NCBI GenBank assembly: GCA_000585055.1
Contig: JEMX01000011.1
Coordinates: 1-64,000, forward strand
Length of the DNA: 64,000 nt
DNA from: Candidatus Accumulibacter appositus
GTDB taxonomy: Bacteria > Pseudomonadota > Gammaproteobacteria > Burkholderiales > Rhodocyclaceae
Direction: 5' to 3'
Position numbers and translations under genes: made by a program. This document shows positions 51,132 through 60,900 of the stretch, one piece after another. The notes under the pieces are model-generated. The model was given only the letters and a program-made list of their open reading frames with translations. It had not been told where the DNA came from and searched no databases. Position 1 is the first letter of the stretch, and each line of letters starts with the position of its first letter.

Positions 51132-52244
51132 GAAGGAAACTCCCAAACAGGCGCCACCGCCAGCCTGGCCGACGGCCAAGGCGCGTACGCCGCGGTAGCG
51201 CAAAAAATCAAGGACTGGGGTGAGGAACTCGGCTTTGCCGCGATCGGCATCGCCAGGGCCGATGTATCAGCCGCAGCGCCGTGGCTGCTGCGCTGGCTTG
51301 CGCTGGGTCGGCACGGCGAAATGGATTATATGGCCAAACATGCGGCGCTGCGCGCAGCACCGCCGCTGCTGCTGCCAGGGGCCCTGTCGGTCATCTCGGC
51401 ACGGTTGACTTACTGGCCTGCGGCCGCCAATGCACAGCGGGTGCTCGACGATGCTGACCTGGCCTACGTCTCGCGCTATGCACTCGGGCGTGATTATCAC
51501 AAGACCGTCCGCCAGCGGTTGAAGAAACTCGCCGATCGCCTTTCCCAGGAGGCGGCGACGCTGGATTTGGCAGAACCCTTTGCCTGCCGCGTGTTTTCCG
51601 ATTCGGCACCGGTCATGGAAACCGACTTCGCCCGCCAGGCAGGCACCACCTGGCGCGGCAAACATACGCTGTCGCTGACACGCGAGGGTTCCTGGCACTT
51701 CCTCGGAGAGATCTACAGCACCCTGCCGCTCCCCGCCGATACGCCGATTGCCGACCATTGCGGCGACTGCCGGCGCTGCCTCGACGCCTGCCCGACCGCA
51801 GCCATTGTCGCCCCCTACGAGGTGGACGCGCGGCTGTGCATTTCATATTTGACCATCGAGCTGCACGGCAGCATTCCGCTCGCCCTGCGGCCGCTGATCG
51901 GCAACCGCATCTACGGCTGCGACGACTGTCAGCTGTGTTGTCCCTGGAACCGCTTCGCGCAGATCGGCGACCCCGACTTCGCGGTACGCAACGGCCTTGA
52001 CGCAACGCCACTGACAACCCTTTTCGCCTGGAGCGAGGCGGACTTCAACAGCCGCCTGGCCGGCAGCCCGATCCGCCGCATCGGCCACCTGCGCTGGCTG
52101 CGCAATATCGCCGTCGCCCTGGGCAATGCACCACACTCGCCAGCCGTCATCGCGGCGCTATCCACGCGCCAGGATGACCCATCGCCAATGCTGCGCGAGC
52201 ATGTCGCCTGGGCGCTGGCCCAACATCGCCCGGCCGCCGGCTGA
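51126..52244 (+). CDS. queG: Epoxyqueuosine reductase
   Basis: 372 aa from the ATG at 51126 (the frame is open further back but only as antisense to tsaE). Cobalamin-dependent last step of queuosine synthesis in tRNA. Two [4Fe-4S] motifs, CGDCRRCLDACP and CDDCQLCCPW, follow the N-terminal B12-binding domain (VSRYALGRDYHKTVRQRL; SAPVMETDFAR). A HEAT-like tail (RRIGHLRWLRNIAVALGN) ends the protein. Divergent from tsaE. Confidence 0.95.
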   Translation: MQEGNSQTGATASLADGQGAYAAVAQKIKDWGEELGFAAIGIARADVSAAAPWLLRWLALGRHGEMDYMAKHAALRAAPPLLLPGALSVISARLTYWPAAANAQRVLDDADLAYVSRYALGRDYHKTVRQRLKKLADRLSQEAATLDLAEPFACRVFSDSAPVMETDFARQAGTTWRGKHTLSLTREGSWHFLGEIYSTLPLPADTPIADHCGDCRRCLDACPTAAIVAPYEVDARLCISYLTIELHGSIPLALRPLIGNRIYGCDDCQLCCPWNRFAQIGDPDFAVRNGLDATPLTTLFAWSEADFNSRLAGSPIRRIGHLRWLRNIAVALGNAPHSPAVIAALSTRQDDPSPMLREHVAWALAQHRPAAG

Positions 52245-52280
52245 GCGTCAGCAGGCAGCCGCCGTCATTGCGCGGAGTGC

Positions 52281-53921
52281 TCACATGTTGGGATAATTCG
52301 GCCCGCCGCCGCCCTCGGGCGCAACCCAGCGGATGTTCTGGGTCGGATCCTTGATATCGCAGGTCTTGCAGTGAACGCAGTTCGAGGCATTGATCTGCAG
52401 ACGCGGGCCAGCCGCCTCTTCAACGATTTCATAGACCCCCGCCGGGCAATAGCGCTGCTCGGGCGAAGCATATTCCTTGAAGTTCACGGAAATCGCCTTG
52501 CTGCTGTCGAGCAATTGCAGATGGACCGGTTGCTCCTCCTCGTGCGCCGTATTGGAGATGAATACCGACGACAGGCGATCGAAGCTCAGGACGCCGTCTG
52601 GTCGCGCATACTCGATCGGCTGATGACTGGCGGCCGGCTGCAATTGCTCGTGGTCGCTGGTTTCGTCCTTGAGGGTGAAGAACATGCGACCACCGAAAAG
52701 ATTCTGCTCGACCCAGTTGAAGGCGCCACCCGCAAAGGTGCCGAATTTGTGTAGGGCCGGCCCGAAATTGCGCGCCTGGTACAGTTCGGTGTACAACCAC
52801 GAAGCCTTGAAGTTTTCCTCATAGGCAAGCAGATCGCTGCGCCCTTCGGCGCCCGCCTGCAGCGCTGCATGCACTGTTTCGGCAGCCAGCATCGCCGACT
52901 TCATGGCCGTATGGATTCCCTTGATCTTGGCGAAATTCAGCGTCCCGGCGTCACAGCCGATCAACAGTCCGCCAGGAAAACTCTGCTTGGGCAGGCTGTT
53001 GAGCCCGCCCTTGGTAATTGCTCGCGCCCCGTAGCACAAGCGTTTGCCGCCTTCCAGGTACTTCTTGATCTGGGCCTGCGACTTGAAGCGCTGAAATTCC
53101 TCGAACGGGGAGAGATAGGGGTTGGCGTAGTTGAGATCGGCGATCAGCCCCACGGCCACCTGGTTGTCGGCCATGTGATAAAGAAATGAACCGCCGGTGG
53201 CACCATGTTCACTGAGCGGCCAGCCAGCACCATGAACGACCAGACCGGCCTTGTGTTTCGCCGGCTCGATCTCCCATAGTTCCTTGATCCCTATGCCGTA
53301 GTGCTGGGCGGTCGCGCCAGCCGCCAAATCGAATCTGGCGATCAGTTCCTTGCCCAACTGCCCGCGCGCCCCTTCCGCGAACAGCGTGTACTTGGCGTGC
53401 AGCTCAAGGCCCGGCTGGAAACCGTCCTTGGGCTCGCCGTGCTTGTCACGTCCCAGATCACCGGTCGCCACGCCCTTCACCGATGCGTCGTCGTGATAGA
53501 GCAACTCGGCAGCCGCAAACCCAGGGAAGATCTCGACGCCCAGTGCTTCCGCCTGTTCGCCCAGCCAACGGCACAGGCTGCCCAGGCTGATGATGTAGTT
53601 ACCGGCGTTGTGCATCGGTGCCGGCACGGCAAAAGCGGGCAACTTGACGGCCGCGGTTTCACTACGATACAGATAGACCTGATCTTCGCTGACCGGGGTC
53701 TGCAGCGGCGCACCCAGGGCTTGCCAGTCGGGTAGTAATTCGTCAAGCGCGCGGCTCTCGAACAAGGCGCCTGATAGGATGTGCGCGCCGACCTCCGATC
53801 CCTTCTCCAACACCATGACCGATAGATCGGAATTAAGCTGCTTGAGACGAATCGCCGCACTCAAGCCTGCCGGCCCCGCACCGACAATAACTACGTCATA
53901 CTCCATCGCTTCACGTTCCAT
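52281..53921 (-). CDS. Electron transfer flavoprotein-ubiquinone oxidoreductase
   Basis: 546 aa, full length for ETF-QO. The ATG at 53921 has GGGGGAG 5 nt upstream. It passes electrons from reduced ETF to ubiquinone. N-terminal FAD loop VVIVGAGPAGLSAAIRL; middle domain LFAEGARGQLGKEL and LLIGCDAGTLNFAKIKG; C-terminal single [4Fe-4S] cluster with NASNCVHCKTCDIKDP. Links fatty-acid or amino-acid oxidation to the quinone pool. Convergent with queG. Confidence 0.95.
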   Translation of the reverse strand: MEREAMEYDVVIVGAGPAGLSAAIRLKQLNSDLSVMVLEKGSEVGAHILSGALFESRALDELLPDWQALGAPLQTPVSEDQVYLYRSETAAVKLPAFAVPAPMHNAGNYIISLGSLCRWLGEQAEALGVEIFPGFAAAELLYHDDASVKGVATGDLGRDKHGEPKDGFQPGLELHAKYTLFAEGARGQLGKELIARFDLAAGATAQHYGIGIKELWEIEPAKHKAGLVVHGAGWPLSEHGATGGSFLYHMADNQVAVGLIADLNYANPYLSPFEEFQRFKSQAQIKKYLEGGKRLCYGARAITKGGLNSLPKQSFPGGLLIGCDAGTLNFAKIKGIHTAMKSAMLAAETVHAALQAGAEGRSDLLAYEENFKASWLYTELYQARNFGPALHKFGTFAGGAFNWVEQNLFGGRMFFTLKDETSDHEQLQPAASHQPIEYARPDGVLSFDRLSSVFISNTAHEEEQPVHLQLLDSSKAISVNFKEYASPEQRYCPAGVYEIVEEAAGPRLQINASNCVHCKTCDIKDPTQNIRWVAPEGGGGPNYPNM

Positions 53922-54251
53922 GGCCGCTCCCCCAAGGTTTCTCAGTTTTCACAAGTAGCCGACCGCCGGCACACCGACATAGGGCGACTGTCCTTGTTGA
54001 CCACCCATCGGCCGACCCTCCTTCAGGGATATACCGCAGCCGGAAAGCGCGGTCAAGGTCGGACCGTGTCGCCCCCAGAATCGTCGTCGCCAACAGAGGG
54101 TTGCCACGGCCCCACGTCGACCTGCTTGCAGGCGAAGTCAGGACCACGGATCCTGCTGCAGACCATAAGTCCCAGCGGATTTCCTGGTCATCAAATTCAT
54201 GCCGGAGCTCATTGACCCCGGTGATGGCAGCTTGTAGAATGCGCGCTTTCT
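53922..54251. other. Intergenic region before tRNA array
   Basis: 330 bp between the ETF-QO start and the tRNA array. Apart from the tRNA promoter (54212-54240) I see no gene; open frames here are antisense to or run through tRNAs. Confidence 0.5.
54212..54240 (+). promoter_or_regulatory. Sigma-70 promoter of tRNA array
   Basis: TTGACC (54212-54217), a 17-bp spacer and TAGAAT (54235-54240), 11 nt before the 5' end of tRNA-Pro. Both hexamers and the spacing are near ideal. Confidence 0.8.
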
Positions 54252-54328
54252 CGGGGCGTAGCGCAGCCTGGTAGCGCATCTGCTTTGGGAGCAGAGGGTC
54301 GTGAGTTCGAATCCCACCGCCCCGACCA
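54252..54328 (+). tRNA. tRNA-Pro (TGG)
   Basis: 77 nt; acceptor CGGGGCG/CGCCCCG, anticodon loop TTTGGGA giving TGG, T-arm GTTCGAATC, encoded CCA. First of three tRNAs in a row. Confidence 0.95.
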
Positions 54329-54389
54329 GTGGTACAAGTTGCAACAAGGCAGTACCCGCGGGAAGTCCTGCAAAGGAACCCTCGTACAG

Positions 54390-54466
54390 GCGCCCGTAGC
54401 TCAACCGGATAGAGCACCGGCCTTCTAAGCCGGGGGTCGTGAGTTCGAGTCTCGCCGGGCGCGCCA
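54390..54466 (+). tRNA. tRNA-Arg (TCT)
   Basis: 77 nt; acceptor GCGCCCG/CGGGCGC, anticodon arm CCGGC-CTTCTAA-GCCGG giving TCT, T-arm GTTCGAGTC, encoded CCA. Confidence 0.95.
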
Positions 54467-54473
54467 GATCAGT

Positions 54474-54550
54474 GGCGGTGTTAGCTCAGTTGGTAGAGCA
54501 CTGGATTGTGATTCCAGTGGTCACGGGTTCGAGCCCCGTACATCGCCCCA
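54474..54550 (+). tRNA. tRNA-His (GTG)
   Basis: 77 nt counting the G(-1) at 54474, which pairs with C73. Acceptor GCGGTGT/ACATCGC, anticodon arm CTGGA-TTGTGAT-TCCAG giving GTG, T-arm GTTCGAGCC, encoded CCA. Confidence 0.95.
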
Positions 54551-54928
54551 AAAACTCGAAAAGCCGAAACCAGCAGGGAATCGTCATTTGTCGTCAGCTC
54601 TCGCCTCCTTTCGCGGCACCGCATCGGCACAGCGACAAATAGAGAGTACGACACTCGCCGGCGGGCAAGCCGGAATTCCGACTGTAGATGGAGAGCGGCG
54701 GTGATGACTTCCATGAACTGGGGCATCTCGACTGTGATGACCGCTTGCTTGGCGATCAAGACCCCATTCCAGACCTACCCAGCCGCGATGCGCCACCTTC
54801 ATCCTTTGCGCCCGGCGTTCGACCTGGCGTGTGAAGATCGCACGCAGTGACCGTCCAAACCCCGATTCTCGAAGCCGCCAGAATGGGCACTTCGGGCCTC
54901 GCTGACAGCAACGGAGAATAGACCACCA
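54551..54928. other. Intergenic region before polyketide synthase
   Basis: About 380 bp. It should hold the terminator of the tRNA array and the promoter of the polyketide synthase operon. A CCGGC/GCCGG inverted repeat lies near 54658-54673. No gene or confident promoter is seen. Confidence 0.45.
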
Positions 54929-57900
54929 ATGACCGGGCGCGTGGCCATCACCGGCTATTCCTTCCGAATGCCGGGAACAAGCACCAGCCAGTACTGGCAA
55001 GACCTGCTGGACTGTCGAGATCTGGTGACTCAGGTCGATCCCGGACGCTGGGCGCAGGATAGCTTCCTGCATCCGCGTCGCAACCACCCGGGAACCAGCT
55101 ACACCTTCGCGGCCGGCTCACTGGGCGATATCGCCAACTTCGACGCGGCCTTCTTTGGTATTTCGCCGCGCGAAGCCGCGCTGATGGACCCGCAGCAGCG
55201 CTTGCTGCTCGAAATGAGCTGGGAAGCGATCGAGAACTCGGGAATCAAGCCCTCCTCCCTGCGTGGAAGCCGCTGCGGCGTCTACGTCGGTATCGCCAGC
55301 GCCGATTACTCCTATCGCCTGGCCGATGATCTCGCCGTAATCGACTCGATGACGGCCACCGGCAACACCGCCAGCATTGCCGCCAACCGCATCTCATACG
55401 TTTTCGACCTGTGCGGGCCAAGCATGGCCATCGACACTGCCTGCTCGTCGTCGATGGTCGCATTTCACCAGGCCTGTCGCTCGATTCTTTCCGGGGAAAA
55501 CGCGCAAGCGCTTGCCGGCGGCATCAGCCTGCACCTCCATCCCTACGGCTTCCTGGTTTTTGCCAAGGCCACGATGCTCTCCCCGCGCGGCCGCTGCAGC
55601 GTCTTCGATGCCTCTGGCGACGGTTACGTGCGCTCGGAAGGTGGCGGGCTCTTCTTTCTCAAGGATTATGATCAGGCGCTGGCCGATGGCGACCCGATCC
55701 TGGCGGTCGTTGCCGGCTCGGCAGTCAATACCGATGGTCGCAAATCGGGCCTGACCGTTCCGAGCCCGCAGGTGCAGGCAGCGTTGCTTGAACAAACCTA
55801 TGCGCAGGCCGGAATTGATCCGCGGGCCATCGACTACCTCGAGGCACATGGCACCGGCACGGCGGTCGGCGATCCGATCGAAACCCTGGCCATTGGCGAA
55901 GCCCTGGGCAAACGCCGCGACGCTGACAAGCCACTCCCGATCGGATCCGTGAAAAGCAATCTGGGGCATCTCGAAACCGCCTCCGGTGTGGCTGGCCTGG
56001 TCAAGGCGCTGCACTGCATCAAGCATCGAGTGGTGCCGGCAACCATCGGCGTCGAAACCCCCAATCCGAACATCAAGCTTGACGACTGGAACATCGAAGT
56101 GGTCACCAGGCCACTGGCTCTGAAGGAAACCGGCAAGCTCATCGTCGGCATCAATTCCTTCGGTTTTGGTGGATCGAACGCCCACGTCATTCTCGAAAGC
56201 CACCAGCAAGCCGAAGGCGAGGCCCCGGCAACGTCGGGCGCAGGCCTGCTACCGCTGATCGTTTCGGCGCGCGACAGCGCTGCGCTGCAGGCAGCGGCAC
56301 GCGACTTTGCCGATTTTCTGACCGACCAGCCGGCCAGCGCGCTGTACGACATAGCCTACACCGCCGCCTTCCGCCGTGAGCGGCACCCGCAACAGGCCAT
56401 TGTCTTCGGCCGGGACGCAAAGGCGATCGCAAGTGCTTTTCGCGACTTCGCCGAGGAAACGAACGCAGCGGAGAAGGTGAGCGCGGGAACAGCGGCAGCG
56501 ACGGTGGACTCCGGCAGCGGATTGGCAACGCCAGCAGGGCTTGCCTTCGTCTACACAGGCAACGGCTCGCAGTGGGCGGGCATGGGAAAGCGCCTGCTGA
56601 GTGAAGAACCCGTGTTCCGCGACGCGATCCGCGAGGTCGACGCACTCTTTCGTCGGCATGCCACCTATTCTCTGGAAGACGAGCTCGCCGGCGTCAACGG
56701 CGAAGAAAACCGCTACGAACTGACCGAAATCGCCCAGCCAGCCCTGTTTGCGATGCAGGTCGGGATCACCCGCATGCTCGCACAACGCGGCCTCACGCCG
56801 TCCGTCGTCACCGGCCACAGCGTCGGGGAAGTCGCGGCCGCCTGGGCCTCGGGCGCGCTGAGCCTCGCCGAAGCCGTACACGTCATCTATCAGCGCAGCC
56901 GCCTGCAGGGAACGACCAAAGGCCTGGGGCAGATGTGCGCCGTGGCGCTGGGACAAGAGGCCGCTCTGGCTTTGCTGGATGAATTGGGCCTCGCATCCCT
57001 GCTCACCCTTGCCGGTGTCAACAGCGCGCGCGGCGTAACCATTGCTGGCAAAGCGGAGCAGCTCGCGGTTCTCGAAGCGACCCTGGAAGAGCGAAACATC
57101 TTCCACAAGCGACTGGACCTCGATTACGCCTTTCACAGCGCCGCCATGGACGGTATCGAAGTCGAGCTCAGGGAGGTGCTGGCAGACCTCGCACCGCGGG
57201 AAAGTGAATTGCCCTTCTGCTCCACGGTCAGCGGCAAGCAGCTTGCTGGCCGCCAACTCGACGCCGAATACTGGTGGCAGAACATCCGCCAGCCGGTTCT
57301 CTTCGCGTCGGCGATCAACACCATTCTGGATGACGGTGCGAACATCTTCATCGAAATCGGCCCCAGCCCGATCCTGCGCAGCTATCTCAACGACTGCCTG
57401 AAAGAACGGGCAATCGAGGGCCGCGTGATTGCCACGGGCCGGCCTGCCGACGACTCGCCACAGGGCGTCTGGGGTGCCGCCAGCCAAGCGATCATCGCCG
57501 GCGCAAACCCTGATTGGCAGCCATTCTTCCCGCGACCGGGTCGCTTTGTGCAGCTGCCCAGCTATCCCTGGCAGCGCGAGCGCCACTGGCATCCGGTCAC
57601 CGCGGCCTCGGCCGGGCTCATTTATCGGCGCAAGCTGCACCCCCTGCTGGGCTACCCGCTGCCGCAGCACGCACTGATCTGGGAGAACGAGCTCGATACG
57701 CAGCTGTGTCCGGTGCTTGCCGACCATGTCGTCGGCGAAGCCACGGTTTTCCCGGGTTCCGCTTTCGCCGAGATGGCCCTCGCAGCTGCTGCGGCGTGGC
57801 AGCCAGACGCAGTCGCTGCAATCGAAAACCTCGAAATCCGCACACCGCTGTTGATCAGCGACGAGCGCTCGACAAACGTCCGCACGACGATCCATGCGCA

Positions 57901-60900
57901 CGACGGCAGCTTGAGCATTGAAAGTCGCGAGCAACTCGCCAGCGAACCCTGGATGCTACACGCGACGGCGCGCCTGCTGCACGACACCGAAGACGCACTG
58001 CTGCGCGAGAAGGGTCCGGCCCTGCCTGGCCGGCAGCCGGATTTCGACGCCAGCAGTCACGCCGCCCTGACGCGCGCCGTTGGCATCGCCTATGGCCCGG
58101 CATTCCAGTGCATCGATCACGGCTGGGTACAAGGGAACTCGGTCCTGGCGGTGTATCGGATCGCGGCCAGCGTCGACAGCCAGCTGGCGTCGCACCACCT
58201 CCATCCGGCGCTGCTGGATTGCGCTTTTCAGCTCATTTTCCAACTGCTGAAGAACGCCGTCGAGACCCATGATGGCCTGGCCTTCGTGCCGGTGCGCATG
58301 GGCCGGATCGCCCTGCGCAGCGGTATGGCCAGGCCCAGCTTTGCGCGGGCAACCCTGCTCAGGCGGAGTTCACGCTCGCTGCAAGCGGAGTTCGCAATTT
58401 TCGCGGCCGACGGAAGCACCATCGCCGTCGTCAGCGACGTCCGCTTTCGCAGCGTTCGCCTGAGCCGAAATGCGGCCGACCAACTGCGCTGCCTCGCTTA
58501 CCACGCCATCCCCAGGCCGCACCCGCTGAGCCCCGCCGCTCGCCCGAGCATCGCCCACGATAAGGTCAGAGCGGCACTGCTTGATCTGGTCAGGCGTGCG
58601 GCCCTGAAAGGGACGCATCGCCGCTACTCGGAAGAGGTCGATCCGCTCCTCGACAGCCTCTGCAGCCGCTTCACCCGGCGCGCCCTGCAAAGCCTTTCCC
58701 CCGATGGGCAAAGCCTGCCAGCACACGCCGTGCACGCCTGCCAAACAGCCACCCCGGAGATCGCACCCTATCTGACCCAACTGCTCTCCCTGGCGGAGAA
58801 CGATTGCTCGCTGGCGAGTGCAGACAGCGGCTGGGAGATCGTGCCCGATGTGCGCGACCAGTCGTCGGCACAGGACATCTGGAACAGCCTGGTCACCGAC
58901 GATCCGGACTATTTCCAGATTGTGCATTCGGTCGGGCTGGTCGGGATGCATCTCGGCGAGCTGTTGGCCGGCCAGCGCTCGCTGAGTGGTGTCTGTCCGC
59001 AGGAGTCGTCACTGGCAACGCTGTTGCGACAGGTGCTCGGTACCCGCGGCAAGCAAAAGATCGGCGGCGCGCTGCGCGACTTGATTGACGGCGGATTGCG
59101 GGATCTGCCCGCCGGGCAACGCCTGGGAATCGTCGAGATCAGCGAGGGCAGCCCTTCCTTCATCATGGACGCGTGCATGGCGCTCGATTGCAATCGCGCC
59201 GACTATTGCTTTGCCAGTACCTCGGCGGCCACCCTGAGCGAGGTCGCCGCCCAGTTGAAAGAGTGTTCGCCGGGCAGCGAAACGCAGCTCATCGCAGACT
59301 ACCCGGAAGCCGCTGGCGGCAAATCAGCCAGCGCGGCGAGCTGCGCACTGGCCATCCTGGTGCTTGACTTCGGCAGCGTCGAACTGGCCATCCAGGCCAT
59401 CGATTACGCGCGTAGCCGCCTCCTTGCGGGCGGTTCACTGATCGTCATCGGCCAGCACCCGGCGCGCTGGATCGATTTCGTGTTCGGCGCACAGGCGACC
59501 GGCTGGTCGCAAACGGAAAGCGGTCGCTGGCTTTCCAGTCAGCGGCCAAGCTACTTCTGGCAGCAACAACTGCAGGTAGCAGGTTTTACCTCGAGCGAGC
59601 CTTTCGAGTTCTCGCCAGACACCTTGTCCGGCCCCTACCTGCTGCTCGGCCAGCTCAGCGAGAGTGACGCCTCGCCAAGCGACACGCCACGGTCGACGCT
59701 GCGTAGCTGGATCCTGTTTGCCGATCAGGACGGTTTTTCGGCCCGGCTTTCCGATCAGTTGACCAGGAAGCTGCAAGCACGCGGCGATCTGGTCATCGAA
59801 GCCCGCGTCGGCGAAAGCGCGCAGATCGAAGCCCTGCTCCGCGAGACCACGGCCAACTACGGCGAGCTCGACGGCATCGTCCACCTCGCCGGCATCCTCC
59901 CGGAAGCAGACGGGGCGCCTGCCGAAGCCGCTGCAGGCAGCGATAGCGCTGACACCATTTTCGATCGTCAATTAGCCCGCTGCACGACGGCCGCGGGCAT
60001 TTTCCAGGCCTGTGCAAACACCCAAACGAAGACCACCTGCTGGCTGATAACGGCCAATGCGGCCAACAGCCTGTTGCCCCAGCGCCCAGGCACGGCCCCC
60101 ACGGCGAGGGTCGCCGCGGACAGCGCACTGTGGGGTTTCGGCCGCACGATGCTCAACGAGGCCGACCACTGTGCCATCCGCCTGATTGACCTGCAAACGC
60201 CGCTGGCCGTCGAAACGGCAGCCGCGGCACTGGACAGGGAGTTCGAGCAGCCAGACGGCGAACAGGAGGTGATCCTGACGTCCAACGGTGAGCGATACGC
60301 CTTGCGCCTGGGTATCGAGGAGCGCCCCGACGGACAGGTCCATGAGGCCCTGGAGCAGCCCAGCCTGTCGCTTGGCTTCCAGCTTCCCGGACAACTGCGC
60401 AATCTGCGCTGGGAGGCGCACCCACGCCGCGAACTCGCGCCTGGCGAGATCGAGGTCGAGGTGCACGCCACCGGTCTGAACTTCCGCGACGTCATGTATG
60501 CGCTCGGCCTGCTTTCCGACGAAGCCATCGAAAACGGCTTTGCCGGCCCGACCCTCGGTTTTGAATTTTCCGGCATCGTCAGCCGCACCGGCAGCACGGA
60601 CAGCGTTTTCAACGCCGGTGATGACGTGGTGGGCTTCGGCCCATCCAGCTTCGGAAACCGGGTGGTCACCCAGGCCACGGCCATCGCCCACTTGCCACCC
60701 GACATTTCTTTCGAAGCCGCGGCGACGATCCCCAGCACCTTCCTGACGGTCTATTACGCGCTACACCATCTGGCGCAGCTGCAGCCTGACGAAAAGGTGC
60801 TGATCCACGGTGCGGCTGGCGGCGTCGGAATTGCTGCGGTCCAGGTCGCCAAGTGGCTCGGCGCCGAAATCTACGCCACCGCCGGCTCCGACGAGAAACG

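Noticed and set aside
54584..55087. Possible minus-strand gene before the polyketide synthase
   Set aside because: Overlaps the synthase N-terminus, has no recognisable motif and no ribosome site.
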